5,767 nt of DNA from Syntrophales bacterium (lineage in GTDB: Bacteria > Desulfobacterota > Syntrophia > Syntrophales > UBA2192). Made by a program: the position numbers and the translations under genes. The notes below the pieces were generated by a model that saw nothing but the letters and a program-made list of their open reading frames with translations, was not told where the DNA came from and did no database searches. Location: assembly GCA_025454095.1 (NCBI GenBank), contig JALOPC010000127.1:1-5767 (forward strand). The letters are read 5' to 3'. Shown here one piece after another: positions 1 to 5,405 of this stretch (positions are counted from its first letter, which is position 1; every line of letters starts with the position of its first letter).

Positions 1-72
1 GTTGGCCTTCAAAATCTCATCGATCCGGTGATGCAACATCGATTTGTAGCGCTTCATTTTCACCGTTGCCAT
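1..72 (-). CDS. Start of a small protein, possibly DksA/TraR-like (partial)
   Basis: The first 24 codons of a minus-strand gene that leaves the window at its left edge. The visible residues are basic and look helical (MATVKMKRYKSMLHHRIDEI, then LKAN). The start is well fixed: AGGAGG lies at 80-85, 7 nt before the ATG, and a promoter-like extended -10 sits just upstream. The N-terminus resembles the opening helix of some DksA/TraR-type zinc-finger RNA-polymerase-binding proteins, which often begin with a short basic helix of the form K-x-Y/F-x-x-x-L-x-x-R-x-D/E-E-I/L. That resemblance is from memory and rests on 24 residues, with the diagnostic zinc-finger cysteines outside the window. The gene call is firm; the family assignment is a guess. 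Confidence 0.7.
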   Translation of the reverse strand, partial: MATVKMKRYKSMLHHRIDEILKAN

Positions 73-79
73 CGTTCAA

Positions 80-85
80 CCTCCT
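80..85 (-). promoter_or_regulatory. Shine-Dalgarno AGGAGG of the leftmost gene
   Basis: Read on the minus strand, AGGAGG is followed by a 7-nt spacer and ATG at 72. This near-consensus ribosome binding site fixes the start of the gene cut by the left edge. Confidence 0.8.
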
Positions 86-98
86 TTTCCTGGGGTTG

Positions 99-107
99 AG
101 TATAGCA
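99..107 (-). promoter_or_regulatory. Extended -10 promoter (TGCTATACT) for the leftmost gene
   Basis: On the minus strand, TATACT (99-104) is preceded by TGC (105-107), giving an extended -10 element of the TGnTATAAT type. The hexamer 17 nt further upstream (122-127, CGGAAA) is a poor -35, which extended -10 promoters tolerate. Transcription would start near 92, leaving a leader of about 20 nt that contains the AGGAGG site. Confidence 0.4.
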
Positions 108-299
108 ACAGGCCTGCCAGGTTTCCGCTGCCGCGAAATTATTTCATAACTAACTGTTCCGAAAAAGGAAAATGATTGACGGACCCATGGCGGGCATGGG
201 GGACACGGATGCCGCCTGCCGCACAAGAATGGACGACGCCGTCGTAGAAGCGGAACGTTGAACAAATAACACCTTGAATATAAAAGAAAATAAACGATA

Positions 300-313
300 C
301 GACATTTTTGTCG
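300..313 (-). terminator. Weak terminator-like hairpin downstream of the abgA-like pseudogene
   Basis: CGACA and TGTCG form a 5-bp stem around a 4-nt loop. On the minus strand it is followed, after four bases, by a T-rich stretch (299 down to about 280). It lies about 130 nt beyond the pseudogene stop codon. The stem is short and the T tract interrupted, so this is only a candidate intrinsic terminator. Confidence 0.25.
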
Positions 314-439
314 CAGGAAGGGACTGAAAAGTCGCCGAGCTCCGCCCGGGGCGGCAAGGATTGTCGAAACGGCCGTCCTGTGATGTCGCCGCCGGATTCA
401 GACCGCTTCAGTTCACGGAGAACACCGGTACGCCGAAGC

Positions 440-1706
440 CTACCCGGCAATCTCTCTCTGCAAGGCGGCGTAGAACTCCGCGGCGTTGCGGATCACGATC
501 TCGTCGGCATCGAAGGTGGAGTTGTGGTGCCCGCCGTGGGTCGGTGTTCCGAACAGGGCAAACGTCCTCCGAGGCGTTGAACGGGGCGTCGGGAACGATC
601 TGCCGGACCGAGGGGAGCGTCTTGGCCACGCGCTCCGCCACGGCGATCAGCTCCGGCGAGCTTTCGGTCACCAGCGCCTGCGCCGCCGGCTTCATCTCGA
701 CGGAGAGACCGTACATCCTCGCCGCGCCTTCGATCACCTCGCGGGCCTTCCCAACCATGTACTCGTTGAGTTCGTTGGTCACGCCCCGGGTTTCCATGCG
801 GAAATTCGCCTTGTCGGGGATGACGTTCCATGTGCTCCCCGCCTCGAGGGTGCCCACGTTGATCCGCGTGGCGCCCTGGCTGTGCCGGGCAATGGCGTAG
901 AGGTTCGTGACGGCGCTGCAGGCGCCCAGCATGGCGTTTCTGCCCTGCTCCGGGCTTGCCGCGGCGTGAGTCGGTCGGCCCGTGAAGGCCACTTCGAAGC
1001 GCGAGAGGGCCATGAAGCTGTGGATGTTGAAGCAGACGAGCCCCGTTTCCTTCAGCGCCAGCCCGACGTGCCCCCCGACGAGATAGTCCAGGTCGTCGAC
1101 GTGCCCCTTTTCGATCATCGCCGCGGCCCCCGAGAGGTTCTCCTCGTTGGGCTGGAAGAGGAACTTGACGGCGCCCTTGAGCGTCTTGCGGTTGTCGGCG
1201 AAGTGCCTCGCCAGCAGCAGCCCCGTGGCCGTGTGGATGTCATGGCCGCACATGTGGGCGTAGCCGGGGTTCTGCGAGATGAAGCCCTGCCGGGCGGGAT
1301 GATGGGTCTGGTCCTGCGTCTCCGCCACCTCGTTGGAGTCGATGTCGAAGCGGAACCCCACCGTGGGGCCCGGCAGCTCGCCCCTCAGGACCGCCACGAC
1401 ACCCGTGAACCCGCCCCGCGCCGGGGCGAGGAACGCCGGGTTGGCCCCGGCCTTGAGGGCCCGGTCGTACTCGGACTGCAGGGTGGCCGCGTCGGGCAGC
1501 AGCAGCTGCTTGTCCTCGGCGATCACGTCCCGCCCCAGCCTGACATCGTAACCCCACGCCGCGAGCTTTTCGGCGACGAAGGCGGTGGCGAAAAATTCCA
1601 GCCACGAGGGCTGCGGGCACCGGTGCAGGGCCCGGCGCCACTCGACCGCCTCGGGGTAGTGGACGGCGATGGAATCCTTGGGGCTGGTGCCGGTTGTCCG
1701 TGGCAT
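440..1706 (-). pseudogene. abgA: AbgA-like M20D amidohydrolase, broken by a 3' deletion/frameshift
   Basis: Zinc-dependent peptidase of family M20D, most like E. coli AbgA, which with AbgB cleaves p-aminobenzoyl-glutamate. From the ATG at 1706 the frame is good for 382 codons. Visible features are the metal-binding H-M-C-G-H-D (about 151-156; C153, H155), Q-P-N-E-E (about 185-189), H213 in G-G-H-V-G, and the dimerisation-domain motif T-H-A-A-A (about 246-250). After S-E-D-V (codon 382, 563-561) homology continues one base out of frame: 39 codons reading A-L-F-G-T-P-T-H-G-G-H-H-N-S-T-F-D, ending at TAG 442-440. Compared with AbgA as I remember it (about 436 aa), roughly 16 residues between SED and FGT are missing, which implies loss of about 47 nt. 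Without correction, translation runs to about 408, gives an unrelated 50-residue tail, and loses the last metal-ligand histidine (GHHN). The start is supported by GGGAGGG at 1714-1720. An assembly error is the main alternative. Confidence 0.85.
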
Positions 1707-1713
1707 GACTGAA

Positions 1714-1720
1714 CCCTCCC
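1714..1720 (-). promoter_or_regulatory. Shine-Dalgarno GGGAGGG of the abgA-like gene
   Basis: On the minus strand GGGAGGG lies 7 nt before ATG 1706-1704. It decides the start in favour of a protein beginning MPRTTG rather than an upstream in-frame extension reaching 1946, which has no family similarity and would run through the promoter. Confidence 0.75.
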
Positions 1721-1743
1721 TCAGATCGGTGACTGCGACCGTC

Positions 1744-1772
1744 TCTATAGAAGAAGCGACGCGCGCTGTCAA
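1744..1772 (-). promoter_or_regulatory. Sigma-70-type promoter of the abgA-like gene
   Basis: On the minus strand a perfect -35 TTGACA (1767-1772) is followed by exactly 17 nt and a -10 TATAGA (1744-1749). The expected start is near 1737, about 30 nt before the ATG. Hexamer match and spacing are both good, so the amidohydrolase was probably its own transcription unit rather than the tail of the CoA-transferase operon. Confidence 0.65.
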
Positions 1773-1781
1773 TTCGAATTG
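1770..1781. promoter_or_regulatory. Perfect palindrome CAATTCGAATTG overlapping the -35
   Basis: A 12-bp uninterrupted palindrome shares three bases with the TTGACA hexamer. Its position over and just upstream of the -35 is typical of an operator for a dimeric regulator, but the regulator is unknown and a 12-bp palindrome can occur by chance. Confidence 0.35.
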
Positions 1782-1782
1782 T

Positions 1783-1815
1783 CCGCGGGGCCGGGGCGGC
1801 CGGTCCCCGCCGCGG
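1783..1815. repeat. GC-rich dyad, possible transcription-ending hairpin
   Basis: CCGCGG at 1783-1788 can pair with CCGCGG at 1810-1815. Inside it CGGGG (1792-1796) pairs with CCCCG (1805-1809), with a 3-nt bulge and an 8-nt loop. It lies downstream of the CoA-transferase stop and upstream of the abgA-like promoter, where a transcript end would be expected. No T tract follows on either strand, so it is not a standard intrinsic terminator. Confidence 0.35.
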
Positions 1816-1983
1816 CTCAGGGGTGCGGCTCGCCCTTGAGCGCGTTCTCCAGCCTCCGGGCCAGGAGCGACAGGGCCGCCTCCGACTGGCCCGACCCAGC
1901 GAGCAGGAGCACGAGCGTCGCCACGAGAGAGAATGCCCCGAGTCAATGAGTCAATGCCCGCCCCCGTGCTTTCGGATACCCGG

Positions 1984-3159
1984 TCAGATGACGCCGAGGC
2001 CTTCTAACTCATCGATTGCGCCCGCGTCGATGCCCAGGGACTGCAGGATCTCACGGGTGTGCTCCCCCGGCGCCGGCGGGTGCGACCGCCAGCCCGGCCG
2101 GTCCCCGTCGAAGCGCATCGGGAGTCCGACCTGGGGAACCCTGCCGCCGCCGGGAAGCTCCGCCGTGAACCAGGTTCCGCCTTCGCGGACGTGCGGGTCC
2201 TCGAGGGCCTCCTCGAAGGTGTTCACGGGGGCCACGCAGATCTTTTCCGGGTCGAAAACCCCGAGCCACTCCGCGAGCGGCCGGGTGCGGAGCACGGACC
2301 GGATCTCGGCGATCATTTCCGCCTGCCGCTCCGGCGGCGCCCACTGCTTGGCGATGAGGGATTCCCGGCCGATGGCGCGGCAGAAATTCTCCCAGAAGTG
2401 CGGCTCGAGGCATCCCAGGGACAGGAAGCGCCCGTCTGCCGCCGGGTAGACGTTGAAGCAGGCGTATCCCCCGCCGCCTTCCGTCCTGCCGCGCTTCGGG
2501 ACGTGGTGGCCCGCCATGCACCGCGACATCTCGAGGGCGCCGAAGGCCGAAACCCCGTCCAGCAGCGAGATGTCGACGAACCGCCCCCTGCCGTCGCGCT
2601 GACGGCCGAGCAGCGCCGCGAGGATGCCCGCGACGGCCTGGAGCGCGCCGCCGAGGCCGGACATCTGGACGGGCGGCACGATCGGGGGGCCGTCCTGGGT
2701 CCCGAGCAGGTCGAGCACGCCCGCCAGGGCCAGCAGGTTCAGGTCGTGCGCGGGCCGCAGGCGGTAGGGGCCCGTCTGCCCGAAGGCGGTGAGGGCGCAG
2801 TAGACAAGCCCGGGGTTTTCCTCTTTCAGGGTTTCGTACCCGATCCCCATGCGCTCCAGGGTGCCCGGGCGGAAGGCCTCGACGACGGCGTCGGCCCCGC
2901 GGGCAAGCCGCAGGAAGATCTCGCGGCCCCGGGGGTGGCGCAGCTCCAGGGCGAGACCCTTCTTGTTGCGGTTGCAGACGTGGAAGAGGCTGCCCGAGCC
3001 GTTCACGCGCGGCTGGAACTGCCGGAACAGGTCGGGGGACCTCGGGCTTTCGATCTTGATGACCTCGGCGCCGAGGTCGCCCAGCATCTGGGTGCACACG
3101 GGCCCGGGCATCCGGGCGGAGAGGTCGAGGACGCGGATCCCTTCGAGGGGCAGGGGCAT
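1984..3159 (-). CDS. Family III CoA-transferase / alpha-methylacyl-CoA racemase-like (CaiB/BaiF), catalytic Asp missing
   Basis: A 391-residue cytoplasmic protein of normal family length. Family members either move CoA between acids or racemise 2-methylacyl-CoAs. The N-terminal LEGIRVLDLSARMPGP, then LGDLGAEVIKIE (about 26-37) and N-R-N-K-K (63-67), mark the CoA-binding fold. A-H-D-L-N (137-141) matches the racemase His-Asp, and E252 in L-E-P-H-F-W matches the racemase catalytic Glu. The usual segment Q-[IL]-[AV]-D-[IL]-G-G-G reads QMSGLGGAL here (165-173): the aspartate, nucleophile in transferases and acid/base in racemases, is replaced by glycine (about G168) and one glycine is lost. The sequence resembles racemase-like members of anaerobic Desulfobacterota more than formyl-CoA transferase. 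ATG 3159 follows AAGGAG (3170-3175) by 10 nt. The activator stop is 18 nt upstream, so the two are probably co-transcribed. The substrate is unknown; 4-hydroxybutyrate or a related acid is a guess from context. Confidence 0.92.
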   Translation of the reverse strand: MPLPLEGIRVLDLSARMPGPVCTQMLGDLGAEVIKIESPRSPDLFRQFQPRVNGSGSLFHVCNRNKKGLALELRHPRGREIFLRLARGADAVVEAFRPGTLERMGIGYETLKEENPGLVYCALTAFGQTGPYRLRPAHDLNLLALAGVLDLLGTQDGPPIVPPVQMSGLGGALQAVAGILAALLGRQRDGRGRFVDISLLDGVSAFGALEMSRCMAGHHVPKRGRTEGGGGYACFNVYPAADGRFLSLGCLEPHFWENFCRAIGRESLIAKQWAPPERQAEMIAEIRSVLRTRPLAEWLGVFDPEKICVAPVNTFEEALEDPHVREGGTWFTAELPGGGRVPQVGLPMRFDGDRPGWRSHPPAPGEHTREILQSLGIDAGAIDELEGLGVI

Positions 3160-3177
3160 GGCGGCGCTTCTCCTTTC

Positions 3178-5151
3178 TCAGCGGGGCAGGTTGTACTTCT
3201 CGAGCTTGCGGTAGAGGGTGCTCCGGGCCATCTGCATCCTGCGGGCGATCTCCTGCTTCGGGATGCCGGAGCGCACCATCTTCTCGAGGATACGCCGCTC
3301 CACGTCGCGGGGCGATTCCGCCCGCGTCGGAAGCTCCGCGCGGGACGGGCCGTGCCGGACCTCCGAGGGGATCAGGTCCGCGGTCAGCTCATCGGTGTGC
3401 ACGATGTTCATCATCCGCTCGATGACGTTCTGCAGCTCCCGGACGTTTCCCGGCCAGGCGTAGCCCATGAATTTCTCCAGGACCCGCCCGTCCACGCGGA
3501 CCAGCTTCTTCCCCATGGTGTCGCAGAGCTTGCGGACGAAGCCGTCGACCAGCAGCGGGATGTCTTCCGGCCGGTCCCGCAACGGCACCATGTGGATCGT
3601 GAAGACGTTGAAGCGGTAGTAGAGATCCTCCCGGAAGCGGCCCTTGCGGACCTCCTCCTTGAGGTTCTTGTTCGTCGCCGCGATGATCCGCACGTCCACG
3701 GACGTGACCCGGGAGCCCCCGATGCGCGTGATCGACTTGTCCTCGATGACCCGCAGCAGGGCCGCCTGCAGCTCCAGCGGCATCTCGGCGATTTCGTCGA
3801 GGAAGATCGTCCCGCCGTCGGCCAGCTCGAACTTTCCCTGGTTGCCGCCCCGTCTCGAGCCCGTGAATGCGCCCTCGGAGTAGCCGAACAGTTCGCTGGC
3901 GATCAGGTCCCGCGGGATGGCGGCGCAGTTGATGGCCACGTAGGGCCCGGCGCTGCGTCCGCTCTCGTTGTGGATAGCCTGGGCGAAGACGTCCTTCCCC
4001 GTCCCGCTCTCGCCGAGCAGCAGGACGTTGGAGTTGCTCTGGGAGACCCTCTTCGCCTGGTTCACCGTCTCGAGGAACGCGGCGTTGACGCCGCAGACGT
4101 CGTCGAAGGAGAACTTGGCCTTGGCCCCGATCATCCGGGTGACCAGCGTGCGGGCGCGCTTGATCTCGTTGAGGATGATCAGCCGGCCGATCACGCGCCG
4201 GTCCTCCGTGCGGATGGGGTTGCAGGTGAGCGTGTAGTCCACCGCGTGGCCGTCGCGCATGACGATGCGGGCCTCCACGTCCGTGAGCGTCGCGTTGTGC
4301 CGGATCAGGTTGAACAGCGCCGTGTTGTGTTCCCCCATGACGTCGTGGAGGCTCCGGCCGGCGAGCTTCGCCGTGCCCAAGCCGATGATCTTCTCGGCGT
4401 TCTCGTTGACCATCGTGATCCGGTACAGGGTGTCGATGGCGATGAGGGCCTCCGGGATGGAAGCGAGGACCGTCCTCTGGTAGCCGTCGGCGATGCGGCA
4501 CTCCGAGAGAGCCTTGCGGACCCTCATGTCGTTCTCGATGGCGTAGGCGGCGGCGGCGACCATGCCCAGCGTGTGCGGGTTGGCGTTGAGGTAGGGGCCC
4601 GTCATGTCGATCACGCCGATGAGGTCCCCGTCGGGGTCGTGGATCGGGGCTCCCGAACAGGTCCACTTGTGGGAGTTGATGCAGTAGTGCTCCGTGGCGA
4701 AGACCTGCACGGGCCGGTCCATCTTGAGGACCGTGCCGCAGCCGTTCGTACCCGCCTCCTCCTCGCTCCAGCAGGCCCCCGGGACGAAATTGCCCTTCCG
4801 GATGCGCTCGACCACGTCGGCATCGCCGATGACCTCGAGCAGGAAGCCCTGCTCGTCGAAGAGGGCGACGACGAAGCCCGAGCCCCGGACGAAGCCGTAG
4901 AGGTTCTGCATGAAGGGCCGGCTGATCTCGATGAGCTCGGCGTTGCGTTCCAGGAGCTCGCCCAGTGCCTTCGCGTCCAGGACGGTGTCGACCCGCGTCG
5001 TGTAGGGGTTGACGTTGGACTCCTGGCAGCGTCTCCACGACTCGTGGATGACGTCGGGCACGACGAGCGGGTTGTCGAAGGGCTGGCTGTTGATGAACCG
5101 CTTCCACTCCCGCAGCACCTGGTCGAATCGTTCCCTGTAATTTTCCTGCAT
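3178..5151 (-). CDS. Sigma-54-dependent transcriptional activator, AcoR/DhaR type (GAF-PAS-AAA+-Fis HTH)
   Basis: A 657-residue enhancer-binding protein that uses ATP hydrolysis to open sigma-54 promoters. Domains: an N-terminal helical lead and GAF sensor (about 50-210) with G-T-N-G-C-G-T and W-T-C-S-G-A-P-I; PAS (about 224-335); AAA+ (about 350-585); Fis-type HTH (about 613-655). Walker A is GESGTGKD (380-387), Walker B IFLDEI (449-454), the sensor I region AATNKN (491-496), probable arginine fingers R507 and R513, and sensor II WPGNVREL (566-573). The sigma-54-contacting loop reads GAFTGS (427-432) rather than the usual GAFTGA. There is no receiver domain, so a small ligand is the likely signal. 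ATG 5151 is chosen because MQENYRERFD opens the typical family N-terminus and AAAGG lies about 11 nt upstream. An in-frame ATG at 5262 would run the protein through the half-site cluster. The gene diverges from the AbfD-like gene, its likely target, and leads into the CoA-transferase. Confidence 0.95.
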   Translation of the reverse strand: MQENYRERFDQVLREWKRFINSQPFDNPLVVPDVIHESWRRCQESNVNPYTTRVDTVLDAKALGELLERNAELIEISRPFMQNLYGFVRGSGFVVALFDEQGFLLEVIGDADVVERIRKGNFVPGACWSEEEAGTNGCGTVLKMDRPVQVFATEHYCINSHKWTCSGAPIHDPDGDLIGVIDMTGPYLNANPHTLGMVAAAAYAIENDMRVRKALSECRIADGYQRTVLASIPEALIAIDTLYRITMVNENAEKIIGLGTAKLAGRSLHDVMGEHNTALFNLIRHNATLTDVEARIVMRDGHAVDYTLTCNPIRTEDRRVIGRLIILNEIKRARTLVTRMIGAKAKFSFDDVCGVNAAFLETVNQAKRVSQSNSNVLLLGESGTGKDVFAQAIHNESGRSAGPYVAINCAAIPRDLIASELFGYSEGAFTGSRRGGNQGKFELADGGTIFLDEIAEMPLELQAALLRVIEDKSITRIGGSRVTSVDVRIIAATNKNLKEEVRKGRFREDLYYRFNVFTIHMVPLRDRPEDIPLLVDGFVRKLCDTMGKKLVRVDGRVLEKFMGYAWPGNVRELQNVIERMMNIVHTDELTADLIPSEVRHGPSRAELPTRAESPRDVERRILEKMVRSGIPKQEIARRMQMARSTLYRKLEKYNLPR

Positions 5152-5170
5152 GGCGCCCGCCTTTCGATTG

Positions 5171-5228
5171 TGTCCCGTGAGTGTCCCGAAAATGAATCGA
5201 AATGGGACATTTGTATCGAAATGGGACA
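5171..5228. promoter_or_regulatory. Cluster of TGTCCC/GGGACA half-sites: probable activator binding region
   Basis: Four copies of one hexamer occur in 58 bp: TGTCCC at 5171-5176 and 5182-5187 (11 bp apart, about one helical turn), and the reverse complement GGGACA at 5204-5209 and 5223-5228 (19 bp apart). The last two belong to a longer direct repeat, ATCGAAATGGGACA, at 5196-5209 and 5215-5228. A further TTTCGATT (5162-5169) inversely matches AATCGAAA (5195-5202). The cluster lies 20-77 bp before the activator ATG and about 112-169 bp upstream of the predicted sigma-54 start, a usual distance for an upstream activating sequence. Binding here could also control the activator's own promoter. 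Confidence 0.65.
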
Positions 5229-5313
5229 AAAGGATAAAGACACAGGCCGACAGGAAAAGCAAGAAATTTTTATATATTCATTAATTCTATGCACTTATGT
5301 TCATGTCGTTTTC
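5229..5313. other. AT-rich spacer between activator sites and sigma-54 promoter
   Basis: The stretch around 5260-5305 is strikingly AT-rich in a GC-rich window. It separates the half-site cluster from the sigma-54 promoter and could allow the DNA bending such promoters need. I see no clear match to the IHF consensus. The leftward promoter of the activator gene should also lie in this area, but no minus-strand -35/-10 pair is convincing. Confidence 0.4.
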
Positions 5314-5329
5314 TGGCACACTGCGTGCT
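5314..5329 (+). promoter_or_regulatory. Sigma-54 (RpoN) promoter of the AbfD-like gene
   Basis: The sequence TGGCACACTGCGTGCT matches the -24/-12 consensus TGGCACG-N4-TTGCW at most informative positions. The invariant GG (5315-5316) and GC (5327-5328) are separated by exactly 10 nt, as required. It mismatches at the G after TGGCAC and at the first T of the -12 element. The predicted start is near 5340, giving a 66-nt leader before ATG 5406. A sigma-54 activator gene alongside and facing away supports the call strongly. Confidence 0.8.
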
Positions 5330-5357
5330 CTCAAGGCGTGAAAGGGAACGAAAGAGG

Positions 5358-5388
5358 GGGCGGGGGCTGCGATTGCGTCACCCCGTCC
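5358..5388 (+). promoter_or_regulatory. Leader hairpin just upstream of the AbfD-like ribosome binding site
   Basis: In the predicted leader, GGGCGGGG (5358-5365) can pair with CCCCGTCC (5381-5388), giving eight pairs including one G-U, around a 15-nt loop. The stem ends two bases before the purine-rich Shine-Dalgarno. It could influence translation or protect the 5' end. It is not a recognised riboswitch and may be only a by-product of GC richness. Confidence 0.35.
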
Positions 5389-5390
5389 GA

Positions 5391-5399
5391 AAGGGAGGG
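5391..5399 (+). promoter_or_regulatory. Shine-Dalgarno AAGGGAGGG of the AbfD-like gene
   Basis: A purine-rich site with GGGAGGG at 5393-5399, six bases before ATG 5406. It fixes the start codon of the gene that runs off the right edge. Confidence 0.75.
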
Positions 5400-5405
5400 C
5401 GAGAC

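Larger units (their letters stand above)
73..439. other. Intergenic region between the leftmost gene and the abgA-like pseudogene
   Basis: I find no convincing gene in these 367 bases; open frames here lack ribosome binding sites and recognisable protein sequence. The region holds the promoter and Shine-Dalgarno of the leftward gene. It also has a 6-bp inverted repeat, CCCATG (184-189) with CATGGG (195-200) around a 5-nt loop, and an AT-rich patch at about 257-310 ending in a small hairpin (300-313). The 6-bp repeat has no T tract and no clear role. Confidence 0.6.
1707..1983. other. Intergenic region between the CoA-transferase and abgA-like genes
   Basis: The 277-nt gap contains the abgA-like promoter and ribosome binding site, a GC-rich dyad (1783-1815), and a tandem 8-mer GAGTCAAT at 1940-1947 and 1948-1955. 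A 35-codon minus-strand frame from GTG 1924 to TGA 1817 (starting VATLVLLLAGSG) looks protein-like, but I see no ribosome binding site and recognise no family. It could be the tail of a decayed gene. Confidence 0.5.

Noticed and set aside
184..200. CCCATG/CATGGG inverted repeat as a terminator or operator
   Set aside because: Short stem, no T tract, and no position relative to a promoter that suggests a role.
486..1712. A 408-codon open frame on the plus strand, antisense to the abgA-like gene
   Set aside because: Same shadow composition, no family similarity. The minus strand carries clear M20D motifs here.
1707..1946. In-frame N-terminal extension of the amidohydrolase to 1946
   Set aside because: It runs through the promoter and a strong ribosome binding site at 1714-1720 and shows no protein similarity.
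4649..4776. Four cysteines in the GAF domain (C127, C138, C157, C165) as a metal or redox sensor
   Set aside because: As I recall, E-H-Y/F-C and W-T-C-S are common in this regulator family without a known metal site, so the cluster alone does not support a new sensor.
5152..5262. In-frame N-terminal extension of the activator to 5262
   Set aside because: It crosses the TGTCCC/GGGACA cluster, and the family N-terminus begins at the downstream Met.
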